Below are positions 1 through 11,700 of a DNA stretch of 64,000 nt, piece by piece. A program made the translations under genes and the position numbers. Below the pieces are notes generated by a model. The model did no database searches and had not been told where the DNA came from. It worked only from the letters and a program-made list of their open reading frames with translations. Source of the DNA: Symbiodinium natans (taxonomy: Eukaryota; Sar; Dinophyceae; Suessiales; Symbiodiniaceae); the NCBI GenBank assembly GCA_905221605.1, contig CAJNDS010000657.1, forward strand, positions 277,501 through 341,500, read 5' to 3'. Within the stretch, counting starts at the first letter, position 1; every line of letters begins with the position of its first letter.

Positions 1-600
1 TAAGCGGCTTAGAGGAGCAAAGCTACAAAACACCATGGGCCCTAGAAATCAACTCTGATGAATCCCTCACCCGAAACCGAATTTCAAGCAGTAAGCCCGC
101 GAACCCTTAAAGCTCTATATAAAACCCTGACCCCAAAGGCCATGAAGCCAAGCAAACGTCCTAATCACCCAAACAACAGCAACAAAAAGAACACAACCAA
201 AAATCTGAACTTCTCTGAACCCAAAGATACCCCTAAATACCCTAAGTTCCCCAATAGACATAGACATTAACTTCCCTAGAAGTTTACCCGAGACACCCCT
301 AAACTCCCCCACATTCCCCAAATACCATACTAAATCCCCCCCCCCCCCCCCGCAAGACACCCTAAGACTTGACCCACACCTGGGAATAACAAGGATGCCC
401 TGTTCGAATTAAAGGGGCCTATAATTCTAAGGGAACCTAAACCCCCAAAAAAAGGGGAACACTCTGGGCCCTAAACCCTAAACCCTACACAACTCTAAAA
501 CCCAAAAACTCTAAAAGCCCTCCCTAAACCGAAAACCCTACACCGTAAACGTAAACCCTAACGCTAAACCCTAAACCCCAAACCGTAAACCCTACACCCT
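1..600. other. Left edge: degenerate CCCTAAA-rich sequence, no gene seen
   Basis: The stretch carries scattered, diverged CCCTAAA-type units, a run of about 14 C near 338-351 and low-complexity A/C-rich sequence. The two open frames here (58-270 plus and 115-360 minus) have low-complexity composition and no family features. The HEAT-type gene on the minus strand probably continues to the left of the window through this region. Confidence 0.6.
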
Positions 601-630
601 AAACCCTAAACCCTAAAACCCCGCAGCTGC

Positions 631-3600
631 CTGAAGCGCCCCTGCCAGCGCCGCAGCGCACGCCCGCGCCTCGGCGAGGCGGCCCAGGCGCGTGGCGGAC
701 CTCGGTGGGCTCTTCTTTTTTTTTTTTTTTTTTGGGGGGGGGGGGGGGGGTTGAGGGTTTAGGGTTTAGGGTTTAGTGTTTAAGGTTTAGGGATTGAGGG
801 GTTGAGGGTTTTGGGGTTGGAGTTTGAAGTGTTCAGAGTTTTGGGGTTCAGGATTTTAAGGGTTTGGGATATAACGTGTTCAGGGTTAAGGGGCTAAAGG
901 GCTTCGGGTTCCGGGTTTCGGGGAAGGGCTTCGCTTAGGCGTTTGCAGAATTCCGGCACGCGGCCCGGCAAGCTTCCGCCAAACATGCCCCTTAGGCTGC
1001 GGGTTCACAGAACCACTCCCACCAGAAGCTGAGAACATTCTGGGTGTCCCTGCGCCCTTGAAAGGTTTCGGCCCTAAACCCTAAACCCTATTTAGGGCTT
1101 TTCGGGCCTACTTCTACATTCTTGCTCGATGATCACCCTGCTCTTGCCAAATACACGATGGCATCTGTAGGCTCTCGAACACACACAGCCTGGGGTTTGG
1201 GGGCTTTTAGTAGTTTATGTACCCTAAACCCTAAACCCCAAACCGTAAACCCTAAACGACTTGGCTTCGGGCTGCCCAATAGAGGCCAAACTTCGCGCGG
1301 ACGCTTCGCGGACACGGCTCTCATCGTCCGCCCTGGCTCAGCAGCTGGGTCGAGATCTTTGAGGGTTTCGGGTTTAGGGTTTAGGGTTTAGGGTTCAGGG
1401 TTTAGGGTTTAGGGTTTAGGGCTTAGGGGGATTCGGCCCTAAACCCGAAATCCCTAAACCCTAAACCCTAAACCCTACACCCTAAACCCTAAATCCCTAA
1501 ACCCTACAGCCCCAATCCCCGGCCTCAGTGCTAGCTCTAGGGCCGCGCGCCCGTCCAGCGCTGCCAAGGATCCCAAGGCTGCCTCAGCAGTGGAGTTTCG
1601 GGTTTGGGTTTTGGGGTTTGGGGTTTGGGGTTTGGGGTTTAGGGTTTAGGGTTTAGGGTTTTGGGTTTAGGGTTTAGGGTTTGGGGTTTAGGGTTTAGGG
1701 TTTCGGGTTAATGGTTTAGGGTTTAGGGCTTGGGGAGGGTTGTGGGGTTGGGGGTTTCGGGCTTGGGGTTTCGGGTTAGGGGTTTGGGGTTTAGGGTTGT
1801 GGGGTTCGGGGTTTCGGGTTTGGTTTGTGGGGGTTTGGGGTTTAGGGTTTAGGGCCTTGGGGTTTAAAGGTTTGGGAGCTTCTGGGGTTTCGAGTTTCAA
1901 GGTTTGGGGGTTTAGGGGTTCAGGGTTTGGGGTTTTGGGGTTAAGTGGGTTTAGGGTTTAAGCTTTAATGGTTTGGGGGTTTAGGGGTCTAGGCTTTGGG
2001 GATGAGGGGTCTTGGTGGTTTATGGTTCGGGGTTTGGGATTGTGGGGCCGTGGTGTTTTGGGTTTGGGTTTGTGGAGTTGGGTTTTTAGGGTTTGGGGTC
2101 TTGGGGTTTCGGGTTTCCGGTCTGGTGGGTCTAGGGATGGTAAGTTTTGGTAGGCCCTGAACCCTAAACCCTAAACCCCAAACCCCAAACCCTAAACCCC
2201 AAACCCTAAACCCTAAACCCTAAACCCCAAACCCTAAACCCTAAACCCTAAACCCTAAACCCTAAACCCTAAACCACCTAAGACCTAAAAGGCCTTGCAA
2301 GCAAGGCACAGCTGCCTCGCTCCTCACGCGAAAGGACGGATCTTCGGACAGCGCGTTTGCAAGCGCCTCCACCTCGCAGCTGGGAAAGCCAAGCCAGGTT
2401 TAGGGTTTAGGGTTTAGGGTTTAGGGTTTGGGGTTTGGGGTTTGGGGTTTGGGGTTTGGGGTTTGGGGTTTGGGGTTTGGGGTTGTTCCAAAGATGGGCA
2501 TTTAGGGTTTGGGGCTTGAGGCGTCTGCAAGTGATGCCTACTTTGGGGGCTGTTTGGACTCTTACATTATATAGCTTAGACTGACCCGAAACCCTAAGCC
2601 AACCCAAATCCCCGACTCAAACACTGTCACAAAGAGGGAACCCATAGATAGAATTTTGTTGATCCCGGTGCGCCCCTTGGCCCTAAACTTTAGGCCAATA
2701 TTCTATCTAAAGTTTTGGGGTTTTTGATATTCTATCTATCCTTTCGGAAGAGTTTTATTCGGATGTTCAAATATTCTGTCTACTTAAGGATGCCTATAAC
2801 CCTTTACACGCACAATGGGAACCCCTCACCACAACCTGGGACAACCCCGGCCGCGTCGACGCCGGTGGACCGAGCCAGAGCGCCCGCAGCGTGCCAACGC
2901 ACCTGCAGTGCAAACCGGGGCTTAGCCTAAGCGGCCCTATGAGGGCTGAAACAAGTAAGGGTTTCAAGGTTTAGGGTCTAGAGTTGTTTTAGGAGACGGC
3001 GCCTCTAAGAGGCCGTGCGAGTAACCACAATTTCTGGGGCTCGGGGTGGGGGGGTGGGGGGGGGGGGGTGGGGTAATCACGTGACTTGGGACTGCACACC
3101 TGCAACTCCAAAGCCTGAACCCCTAATCCCCAAAGGCCTAAACCCTTGCTGTTTAATTCGGGGTTTATAAGCAAAACGCGCCCGCGCCTAGGCGACAGCG
3201 CAATTTCAAGCAAAAAATGTGTCCGAAACTTCAAAACAAGACCCCCTAGAAAAAACACAACAAACAAACGATCCTTAAACCCAAAAGAATAGTCCAAGCA
3301 GTGCAAACCCAAATCCTGAAACCTGAACCCGAAACTTTGAACCTTGAACCCTGAAGAAGAATCAACTTGAGACCACTTTCAGGATCCAGTGCACAAGTCT
3401 GTTGGGTTACAACCAAAGCACAATTCCAGAAAATCATGCCTGCGCTGTGGCGAGAGCACTATTTCGAACCTGAACTGCCGGAGCCATAACGCAGAAAAAA
3501 CTGCCCGAACCGAAAATCGCCATTTGAAAGTTCAACATGGGGAATGAGCAAAACGTGCCCGCGCCTAGGCGAGAGCGCAAATTCGAGCAAAAAACGCGTC

Positions 3601-6600
3601 CAAAACTTCAAAAAAAAGGACCCCCTGGAAAAAAACAACAACAAAAAACGATCAGGCTTCGAGCGAAAATGCATTTTTCCGACAAAATGACCTAACCCTT
3701 CAGTGTTTTCGAGCCCTGCAAATGCTGCGGTGATCACGAAAATGTGTGTTTTACTTGGGTTTTGAGCACCCAACGCGAAAAATGTAAACAAAAAATGTGT
3801 TCAGTCACACGGCCTCTTACGGGCGCCGCCACCTTGTTTAAGGGGTTTAAGGTTCAGGGTTTAGGGTTAGGGTTTGGGTTTTCAGGTACAGTAGGGCTTC
3901 AGGGACTTGGTGTTGGGAGGCTTTAGGGTGTTGCCGTGGCAAGCAGAGTCTGGTTAGAATGCGAGGGCTCCAGGAGAAAGAGGGACGGGCTTAGGGTTGA
4001 GGGCTGAGGGCCATCAGGCACAGGGTTTAGGGTTTAGGGGGAGGGTTTAGGGTGCAGGTGCCCTCGAACGGAGTTGTCCGACACCCTCCTCTCCCCATCC
4101 TCCTTTGTGCACTCCTCATTGCCACTGGGAGATATCTGCAAGGGAACATGAAGCAAGTTCAAAAAATGACCCGCCCTCCAAAACGCATCTGAAACTTGAG
4201 CGCTAGCCTGGAGACATTCCTTCCGAGAAATCTCTGGGAGCTGCCGGAAAAATTAGGCAATGTTAGCAACACGGTGCTGGCGAGATTTGCGGGGATTTAG
4301 GATTGCACGCCGCACGGAGTTGTTCTTGAAACGCGATAGGAGCCGTCTCAGCTTTAGCTTCGATATACAACAATGACCCAAAGCGCACCAACATCACGCC
4401 GAAGCCCGTGAATATAGGGGCCGCAATGATTGGAAAAGGCTTTTGGGGGTATTGCAGTAGAATTACAAAGGGACCATAGGGGATGACTATTAGCAACTCT
4501 TGCGGCCCCTATATTACTACGCTACCTTAAACACTAGATTAGTCACTCGTGCCTGCCAGGCACCATCGGTCAGTGCTGCTGCGAGGGCTGCAGCACCTTG
4601 GAAGCAAGTAGCTTCAGTCCGGCGAAACCCCGATGTTTAGGGTCTACAGTGTATAGAGTTTAGGATTTAGGCCCCAAGATCTTAACCCAAAGCCCACAAC
4701 CCTAAACCCTAAACCCTACACCCTAAACCCTAAACCCTAAACCAAGAACCCTCAAACACCCTCACAAAGACCCTGAAAACCCCTAACTTCGGTGGAGCGA
4801 CTCTCCTTTCGCAGGGCTCCCACGGCCGCCAGCCTCCTTCTTTGGGTTAAGCTGTTATATATGTATATTATATATATATATATATACAAAAACATGTAAA
4901 CAAAAAAATGGTTTTAAAAAAACACATATGTGTGGTTGTTTTTTCGTTGCAAATCTTAGGTTAAGCTGTTTGTGGTATAGGGCTTTGGGGTTTAGGGTTT
5001 CGAGATGTGCATCTTACAGGGTTGAAGGCTTGGGCTGTAGGGACGGAAATTGAGACATAGCCTGGGAAGCATGGCTGCGCTTGCCCTTCGTTCCTTCCTG
5101 AGACAGCCTTAGTTTAGGGTTTAGGGTTTAGGGTTTAGGGTTTAGGGTTTAGAGTTTAGGGTTTAAGGTTTAGGGTTTAGGGTTTAGGGTTTAGGGGGGT
5201 TTAGGGTTTGGGGTTTAGGGTTTAGGGTTTCGGGTTTGGGGTTTAGGGTTTAGGGTTTAGGGTTTAGGGTTTAGCAGCTAGAACCCCAGCTGCTCTCTTC
5301 GCGCAGAGCCGTGCTCATGTTTGAAGAGGGCGAATTTCGGGGATGCTGTGATCTTGTCCCAAGGATACCTCAAACTAGACCCTTTTAGGGTTTAGGGTAT
5401 AGGGTTTAGGGTTTAGGGATTAGGGTTTAGGGTTTAGGGTGTAGGGTTTAGGGTTTAGGGCCCTAGACTTGAGCTTGCTTCAGGAACCCCAACAACTCAA
5501 AAGGCATCTCAAACGGGAGATTTACAACAACAATCATCGTGTGCTCATGTTGATTTTGGGGATTCCTGAAGCCAGTCCTAGCAAACTTAGTAAGCCGCCC
5601 GAACTTGGTAGCCAGGCAACCTTTTACAATCAGGGTGTCCTTTTTGGATTTGGCTGCTCGAGTAGTTAAGGAAACCTAGAGCCAACAAAGGGTAAAAGGG
5701 CAAACCCGATTAGGTTCCTTAAACCCTAAACCCTAACCCTAAACCCTAAACCCTAAACCCTAAACCCCCGATTATCAGTAGGGGCAAGTGTCCCGAGTGC
5801 TCGTGCTGCAGCACCGCGCGCTGCGAATGCTGTGTCTCCCCGGAGCGCAACCTTGCAGGGCTTAGGGTTCAGGGTCCAGGGTTTAGGGTGCTTAGGGTTG
5901 GTAGGGTTTGGAGTTTAGAGCTGGGTTTAGGGTTCGCAGGTTCGTAGGTTCGTAGGTTCGTAGGTTCGTAGAAGCGTAGGTTCGTGGGTTCGTAGGTTCC
6001 TAGGTTCGTAGGTTCGTCGGGTGTAGGGTGTAGGGTGTCAGGTTCAGGGTTTAGGGCTCTAGGATGCTTCCATCTATAAATTCGGGGGTATCCTTTTCGG
6101 GGTTGCTATTATGCAGATTCTAGCAACTTTGGGCTTGTAAAGGGGATCCCGAGAATTCTCGTGAAACACCCCTATAAAGCAACACCAAACGGCTCTGTAC
6201 GATGTCAAGGTTCACTGCTGACTCAGCGGGAACAGGCTGGGTTTAGGGCCTAGGGTTTAGGGTTTAGGGATAGAGGGTTTTGGGGTTATAGGGGTATAGG
6301 GTTGTAGGGTTATAGAGTCTATGGATTGGGGTAACCACCGTTTTCAATGCAATCTTCAGCAAGCAGATGCTTAAGGAACGACTGGACCGACTGAGATGTT
6401 GGCCTCACACGCAGCGCTGGCCTTTGCTTAGTCTTGCGAATTTCCAAGCATCTTGATATGCGTGGGGTTAAAGGGAAGACACCGGGTCTTCCCCCAAACC
6501 CTCCGCCTGAAACGCAAAAGCTCCTAAACCCAAGGACCTAAAAGCTTCAACCCCCAAAACGTATGCCCTAAACCCTCAACCCTTAACCCTAATTAAGACG

Positions 6601-8731
6601 CCTAAACCCTAAACCCTAAACCCTAAACCCTAAACCCTAAACCCTAAACCCTAAACCCTAAACCCTAAACCCAGAAAAGGACTGGCCAAGGAGCCTCTAG
6701 AGCCGCCATGTGCTCGGGCTGGACTCCTTGGAATTTCCGGGGAGGCCTTTCGGAGTCCGGGTTTAGGGTATAGGGTTTAAGGTTTAGGGCTTGGGGTTTA
6801 GGGTTTGGGGTTTAGGGTTTGGGGTTTAGGGTTTAGGGTTTAGGGTTTAGGGTTTAGGGTTTAGGGTTTAGGGTTTAGGGTTTAGGGTTTAGGGTTTAGG
6901 GTTTAGGGTTTAGGGTTTAGGGTTTAGGGTTTAGACCCCCCTATACTAGCAGTGCTTAATAGGGATTAGATTACCCCGATTATCATCCCTATTAAGGAGC
7001 GTTAGTATATGGGGGGGAACATCCCAAGTTTTAGGGTTAAGGGTGAAGGGTTTGCTTATTTGAGGGTATGCGGGTTTGTGAGATTGATGGATTTGGGCTC
7101 CCTGAACCCCAGTTGGGGGAGGCCCAAAGTTGCTTATGGACATCCTGAATATCCCCAAAGCGCCAGAGGCCCTACAGTAAACCCCAAAAAGTTGTAACCT
7201 TTTTAAGGACACATCGTGCTGGGATTCCCTATACTTTACTCTTCGGGATTGAGGCTATTGAGTTTCCAACTTTTTGGCTTCTACTGTCTAGCTTCTGGGA
7301 TTTCGGGGTTCAGGCTTTAGGGGGTCGAGCGTATGCCGAAACCCCAGACCCCCTTGCGCACGTCTTACTGCAGGCGCGGGCGCGCCGTCCAAAATGGCCC
7401 AGGGCTTCCGCAGCAGCTTCCCTGACAAAACCGGGCAAGTGGCAGTTCGGGATTTGGGGGCTTGGAGATTCGAAGAGAGTAGGGGTAGTTGGGGCCTCTT
7501 GTCATCTAGGGTGGTGTGTCTATCGGGTGTTCTTGCAGACTTTGGGACTCGTGGGTTTCTCAGATGCTATCCGGCTCCTAGTTTGGGTCTTCCTCAGGCG
7601 GAACCTCACTGGGAATCAGGAAACAAGACCAGCAAGAGTGCAGTGTACGTCTTCCAAAGCCGCAGAACTCCAGATCCCTTGAAATCCCTTCAAACCCCTT
7701 TCAATACCATGAAACCCCTTCAAATCCTTTGAAATCCCTTTACACCTTTTCAACCTTTCAACCCCCCTTAAATCCCTTTGAACCCTCTGAAGCCCTTTTG
7801 AAACCGCTTTTGAGCCCTTAAAACCCTACGAAGGCAAGTGCCTCACGAAGGAGTTGACATCATCAAGCGACTCGTACCTACCCACCCGCTGTCTTTTTTG
7901 GGTTGTTAGTTAGGGTAGCTAGGGTTTAGGGTTTAAGGTAGTTTAAAACGGGCCTTCGCATTCTGCGGTTTAAGGTTTAGGGTTTGGGGTTTAGGGTTTA
8001 GGGGTTAGTGTTTAGGGTTTAGGGTTAAGGGTTTAGGGTTTGGGGTTTAGGGCTTAGGGTTTAGGGTTATTCCCCGAATGACTCGTGTTCGGTTGAAGGG
8101 GGGGGGGGGTGATGTTCGTCGTAGTCTCAGCCTGAGTCTTCCTAGGTCCTAGGGCATATGGGAGGTACTTACGTGCCTTATTCACTGCCTTCACGTTGGG
8201 GGATATTGAAGTACCTACTTCCCGCCTGCCCTACTAAGAACGAGCTTGCAAATTGCTGGAAGGTTCTCGAAATGAAACCGCCCTTTTGTGGCTGTGATGA
8301 CGCTGCATGCGGGTTCTTACACAACAGAAGCCCAAAAACCCTCGACCCTAATCCCTAAACCCTAAGCCCTTAGCTCTAAACCCTGAATCCTATCTAAACC
8401 GGGTTGCGTGCGTGAGTCGCCAGGTGCCTGGTAGTTTCGGGTGCAGGATCTTTACATTTCAAGGTCCTCGCCTACTGGGGCTATATTTACGGGTGGCTTC
8501 AGGCCCGCTCCCTCAACCCTAAGTTCAAGCTTGCCCTAAACCTTTAAACCCCCAACCCTAAACTTCCCTGGGCCTTTACACCTTCAAACCTCACCCCCAA
8601 GCCCTAGGCCATTAAACCCTCAACCCTCAAACGTCAACTCCAAACCCTCTGTTTTAAACCTTGTAAACCCTCGACCCTAAACCCGCGGTTTAGGGTTGAG
8701 GGTTGAGGGTTGAGGGTTGAGGGTTTAGGGT

Positions 8732-8777
<46 letters not shown>

Positions 8778-11700
8778 GGTTTAGGGTTTAGGGTTTAGGG
8801 TTTAGGGTTTAGGTTCCCCGGGCACAGGGACGCCAGGAGCAACGCCGAGAGCGCCGGGGAGTCCGAGGGCGTGCCCGGCTGGGCAGAGACCAGGGCCTCA
8901 GAGGTTTAAGGGTTTAGGGTTTAGGATTTAGGGCTTAGGGTTTAGGGTTTAGGGGTTTGGGGTTTAGGCTTTGAGGGGTTTGGGGGGAGAGGGGAGACGA
9001 GGGGTGGGGGGGATAGGGTTTGGGGTTCAGGGTTTGGGGTTGAGGGTTTCGGGAGGGTCTGGGGTTTAGGGTTTGGTGTTGAGGGTCTGGGGTTTAAGGT
9101 TTAGGGTCTGGGGTTTCGGGCTAAGGATTTCAGGCTTAGGGTTTGCGGCTTTGGCTTTGGGTCTGGGGTGTTTGGGGTTTAGGGAATATGTTGGGGTTTA
9201 GGGTTTTAGGGTATTGTTGGGGGGGGGGGGGGGGGGGGGTGTGTGAATGGGGCTTGAGGTGTTGGATTAAGGTTTCAGAGCATACTACGAGAGAGAATGT
9301 CTAGGACACTTCAAGGGTTTCAAGGCACCGTTTCAGTGCACTACCCCAAACGCCCTAAACCCTAAACCCTAATTCCCCTAATTGCTAATAACCTAATTAC
9401 CATACCTGCCCTAATTACCTAATTACCCTAATTATTCCGTAATTACATAAGTACCCTAATTACCCTAATTACCCTACACTTAAGCCCTAAACCCTCCTGA
9501 AAAACGATGAAGGTCTTCGGGCCCAGGGCTTAGGGTGTATGCATCGTCTGCATGACACCCCTGATGGCCACCCAGCCGCTCCATAGGCGCCGAGGGCCTG
9601 GCAAAGAAAATGGGGGTTTCGGGTTTCGGGTTCGGGTTTCGGGTTTAGGCCTTGGGTTTGGGGTTTAGGTTTAGGGTTTAAGGTTTAGGGTTTAGGGTTT
9701 TGGGGTTGGGGTTTCGGGTTAGGGTTTGGGGTTTAGGGTTTAGGGTTTGGGTTTAGGCTTCAGGCTGGGATGTCCCCCTCAATTCTAACAGTCCTTCTAG
9801 GCTGACAATACTAGGGGTGCTCTAGAATCCCGATTAAGGACGTTAGTATAACGGGGAGCATCCCAAGGTTCGGGTTTTCAGGGTCGGGGAGGGGGGGGGT
9901 ATTGATAGAAGGGATTCTTAGTCTTGCTGTTGCTTGAAAAACTTACGGTTCTGATGTTTTCAAGGGACGAAAAGAGGTACCCTGATAAGGGACCTTAGGG
10001 GTTCTTTAGGGGTTATTTGGGGGCACTTAGGTATCAGGGGCTCCATAACGGTATGTATGGGGGTTATATAGGAGAACAGATTAAGGGTCCCTGCTAGGGG
10101 TCCCCTTACCCCTTCATGTTAACAATTCGATTAAAGAAGCACCTGTACCTATTGAATTATTGCTGTGTCAAAACATGTTTTATTTCATTATTCCAACACG
10201 CAACTATTATTGTTCTTATTCCAAAACCCTGAACCCTAAACCCTACCTAGCACCTCACTCAGCAACTCCCCAGCTTTCAAGCGTTCAACTGAGAATGCCC
10301 ACAAAACAACCTCTCCCACACCCGAAGCCCGAATCTCTTTTTTCCCGAGAGCTCTGAAGCACTGAAACCCTGAATCCTAAGCGAAGCCCTAGCCCTAAGC
10401 GTAGCCCTGGAACCTGAAAACCCCAAAGCCCTAACCCAGAACCGCAAACCTGAGCCCTTAACCCTAAGCCAGATCCTAAGCCCCCAAACCCTAAATCCTA
10501 AGCCCCCCCCCCTAGCCCATAGCCCCTATCCCTACCCCAAACCCTAAACCCTAAACCCGAAACCCTAAACCCGAATCCGCGCACGAGTGCCTTGGCCGCA
10601 GCGCTCGGACCTGCCAGTCTGGGTCTCGGCACCTGGGGGGTCTTTACCTACTTCTCCGTGTAGGGTTTAGGGGTAGGGTTTAGGGTTAAGGTTTAGGGTT
10701 TAGGGTTTAGGGTTAGGGTTAGGGTTTGGGGTTTAGGGTTTAGGGCTTCGGTTTCCGGTTTTTAGGTTTTAGGGTTAGGGTTTACTTTATTAGCCTTGTC
10801 CTACTAAACGTGTAAGTGTAAAGCTCAACCATCGGCTACGTAAGCTTAAGTGGTGTTTTTGGGGTTAAGGGCTCAGGGCTTAGGGCTTAGGGGCTTTGGG
10901 GCATTTGAGTTTCGGGCTTAGGGTTCTTTAAGTGGGGTAAACGTTTTAGGGCTCTGGGGTGTTTAGGAAGGTGTTTAGTGCACTTGTAAGGTTTTACTTC
11001 AGGGTCTAGAGCTTAGGCTTTAGGGCTCTACGGTTTCGGGCTATGCGTCTTCGGCTGTTGCGTTCTGGGGCGTTAGGCGTTCATGTGCTGGGCTTTTTGG
11101 TCTTTAGGGCTCTGGGGAGTATGCCTTGAGCAAGACCTTCATGATCAGCGGGGACTTGCCGCCTCCAGCATCCCATCATGATCAGTGCTGGTTCGTCTAA
11201 GTGGACGTCCAGGGAGACCGTCCACCACTCAAAGCGTCGGTTGGAGTGAGGTGATGTTGTCCCATATACCTTCTAGCGTCACACTTTCTCCCATTTAAGG
11301 CGAGATGGTGCTTGCCGCCCTCCACCAACGTCTTCTCGGCCCGGGCACATACGCCAAGGCAAGTCTGGGGTATGCCAGTTCTCAGCATGTAGGCTGTCCA
11401 GCTTTCCAGCTCGGACCTGTCCTGGGGTTTAGGGTTTAGGGTTTAGAGTTTAGGGTTTAGTGTCCTGGACATCGTTTCCAGTACGTAACAGGCCTAGTCT
11501 CGGGAAACAAGACACAGAGCCCGAACTGTGCAGGGTTTAGGGTTTAGGGTTTGGGGTTTGGGGTTTGGGGTTTGGGGTTTGGGGTTTGGGGTTTGGGGTT
11601 TGGGGTTTGGGGTTTGGGGTTTGGGGTTTGGGGTTTGGGGTTTGGGGTTTGGGGTTTGGGGTTTGGGGTTTGGGGTTTGGGGTTTGGGGGGGTTTGGGGT

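Noticed and set aside
4553-5851. Cys-rich plus-strand readings (TIGQCCCEGC and CPECSCCSTARCECC)
   Set aside because: The same islands on the minus strand give HEAT-repeat sequence with matching splice phases; the Cys-rich reading comes from GCT/GCA-rich alanine codons read in reverse.
5935-6020. CRISPR-like direct repeats
   Set aside because: The units are contiguous short tandem repeats without spacers; no array of repeat-spacer type was seen anywhere.
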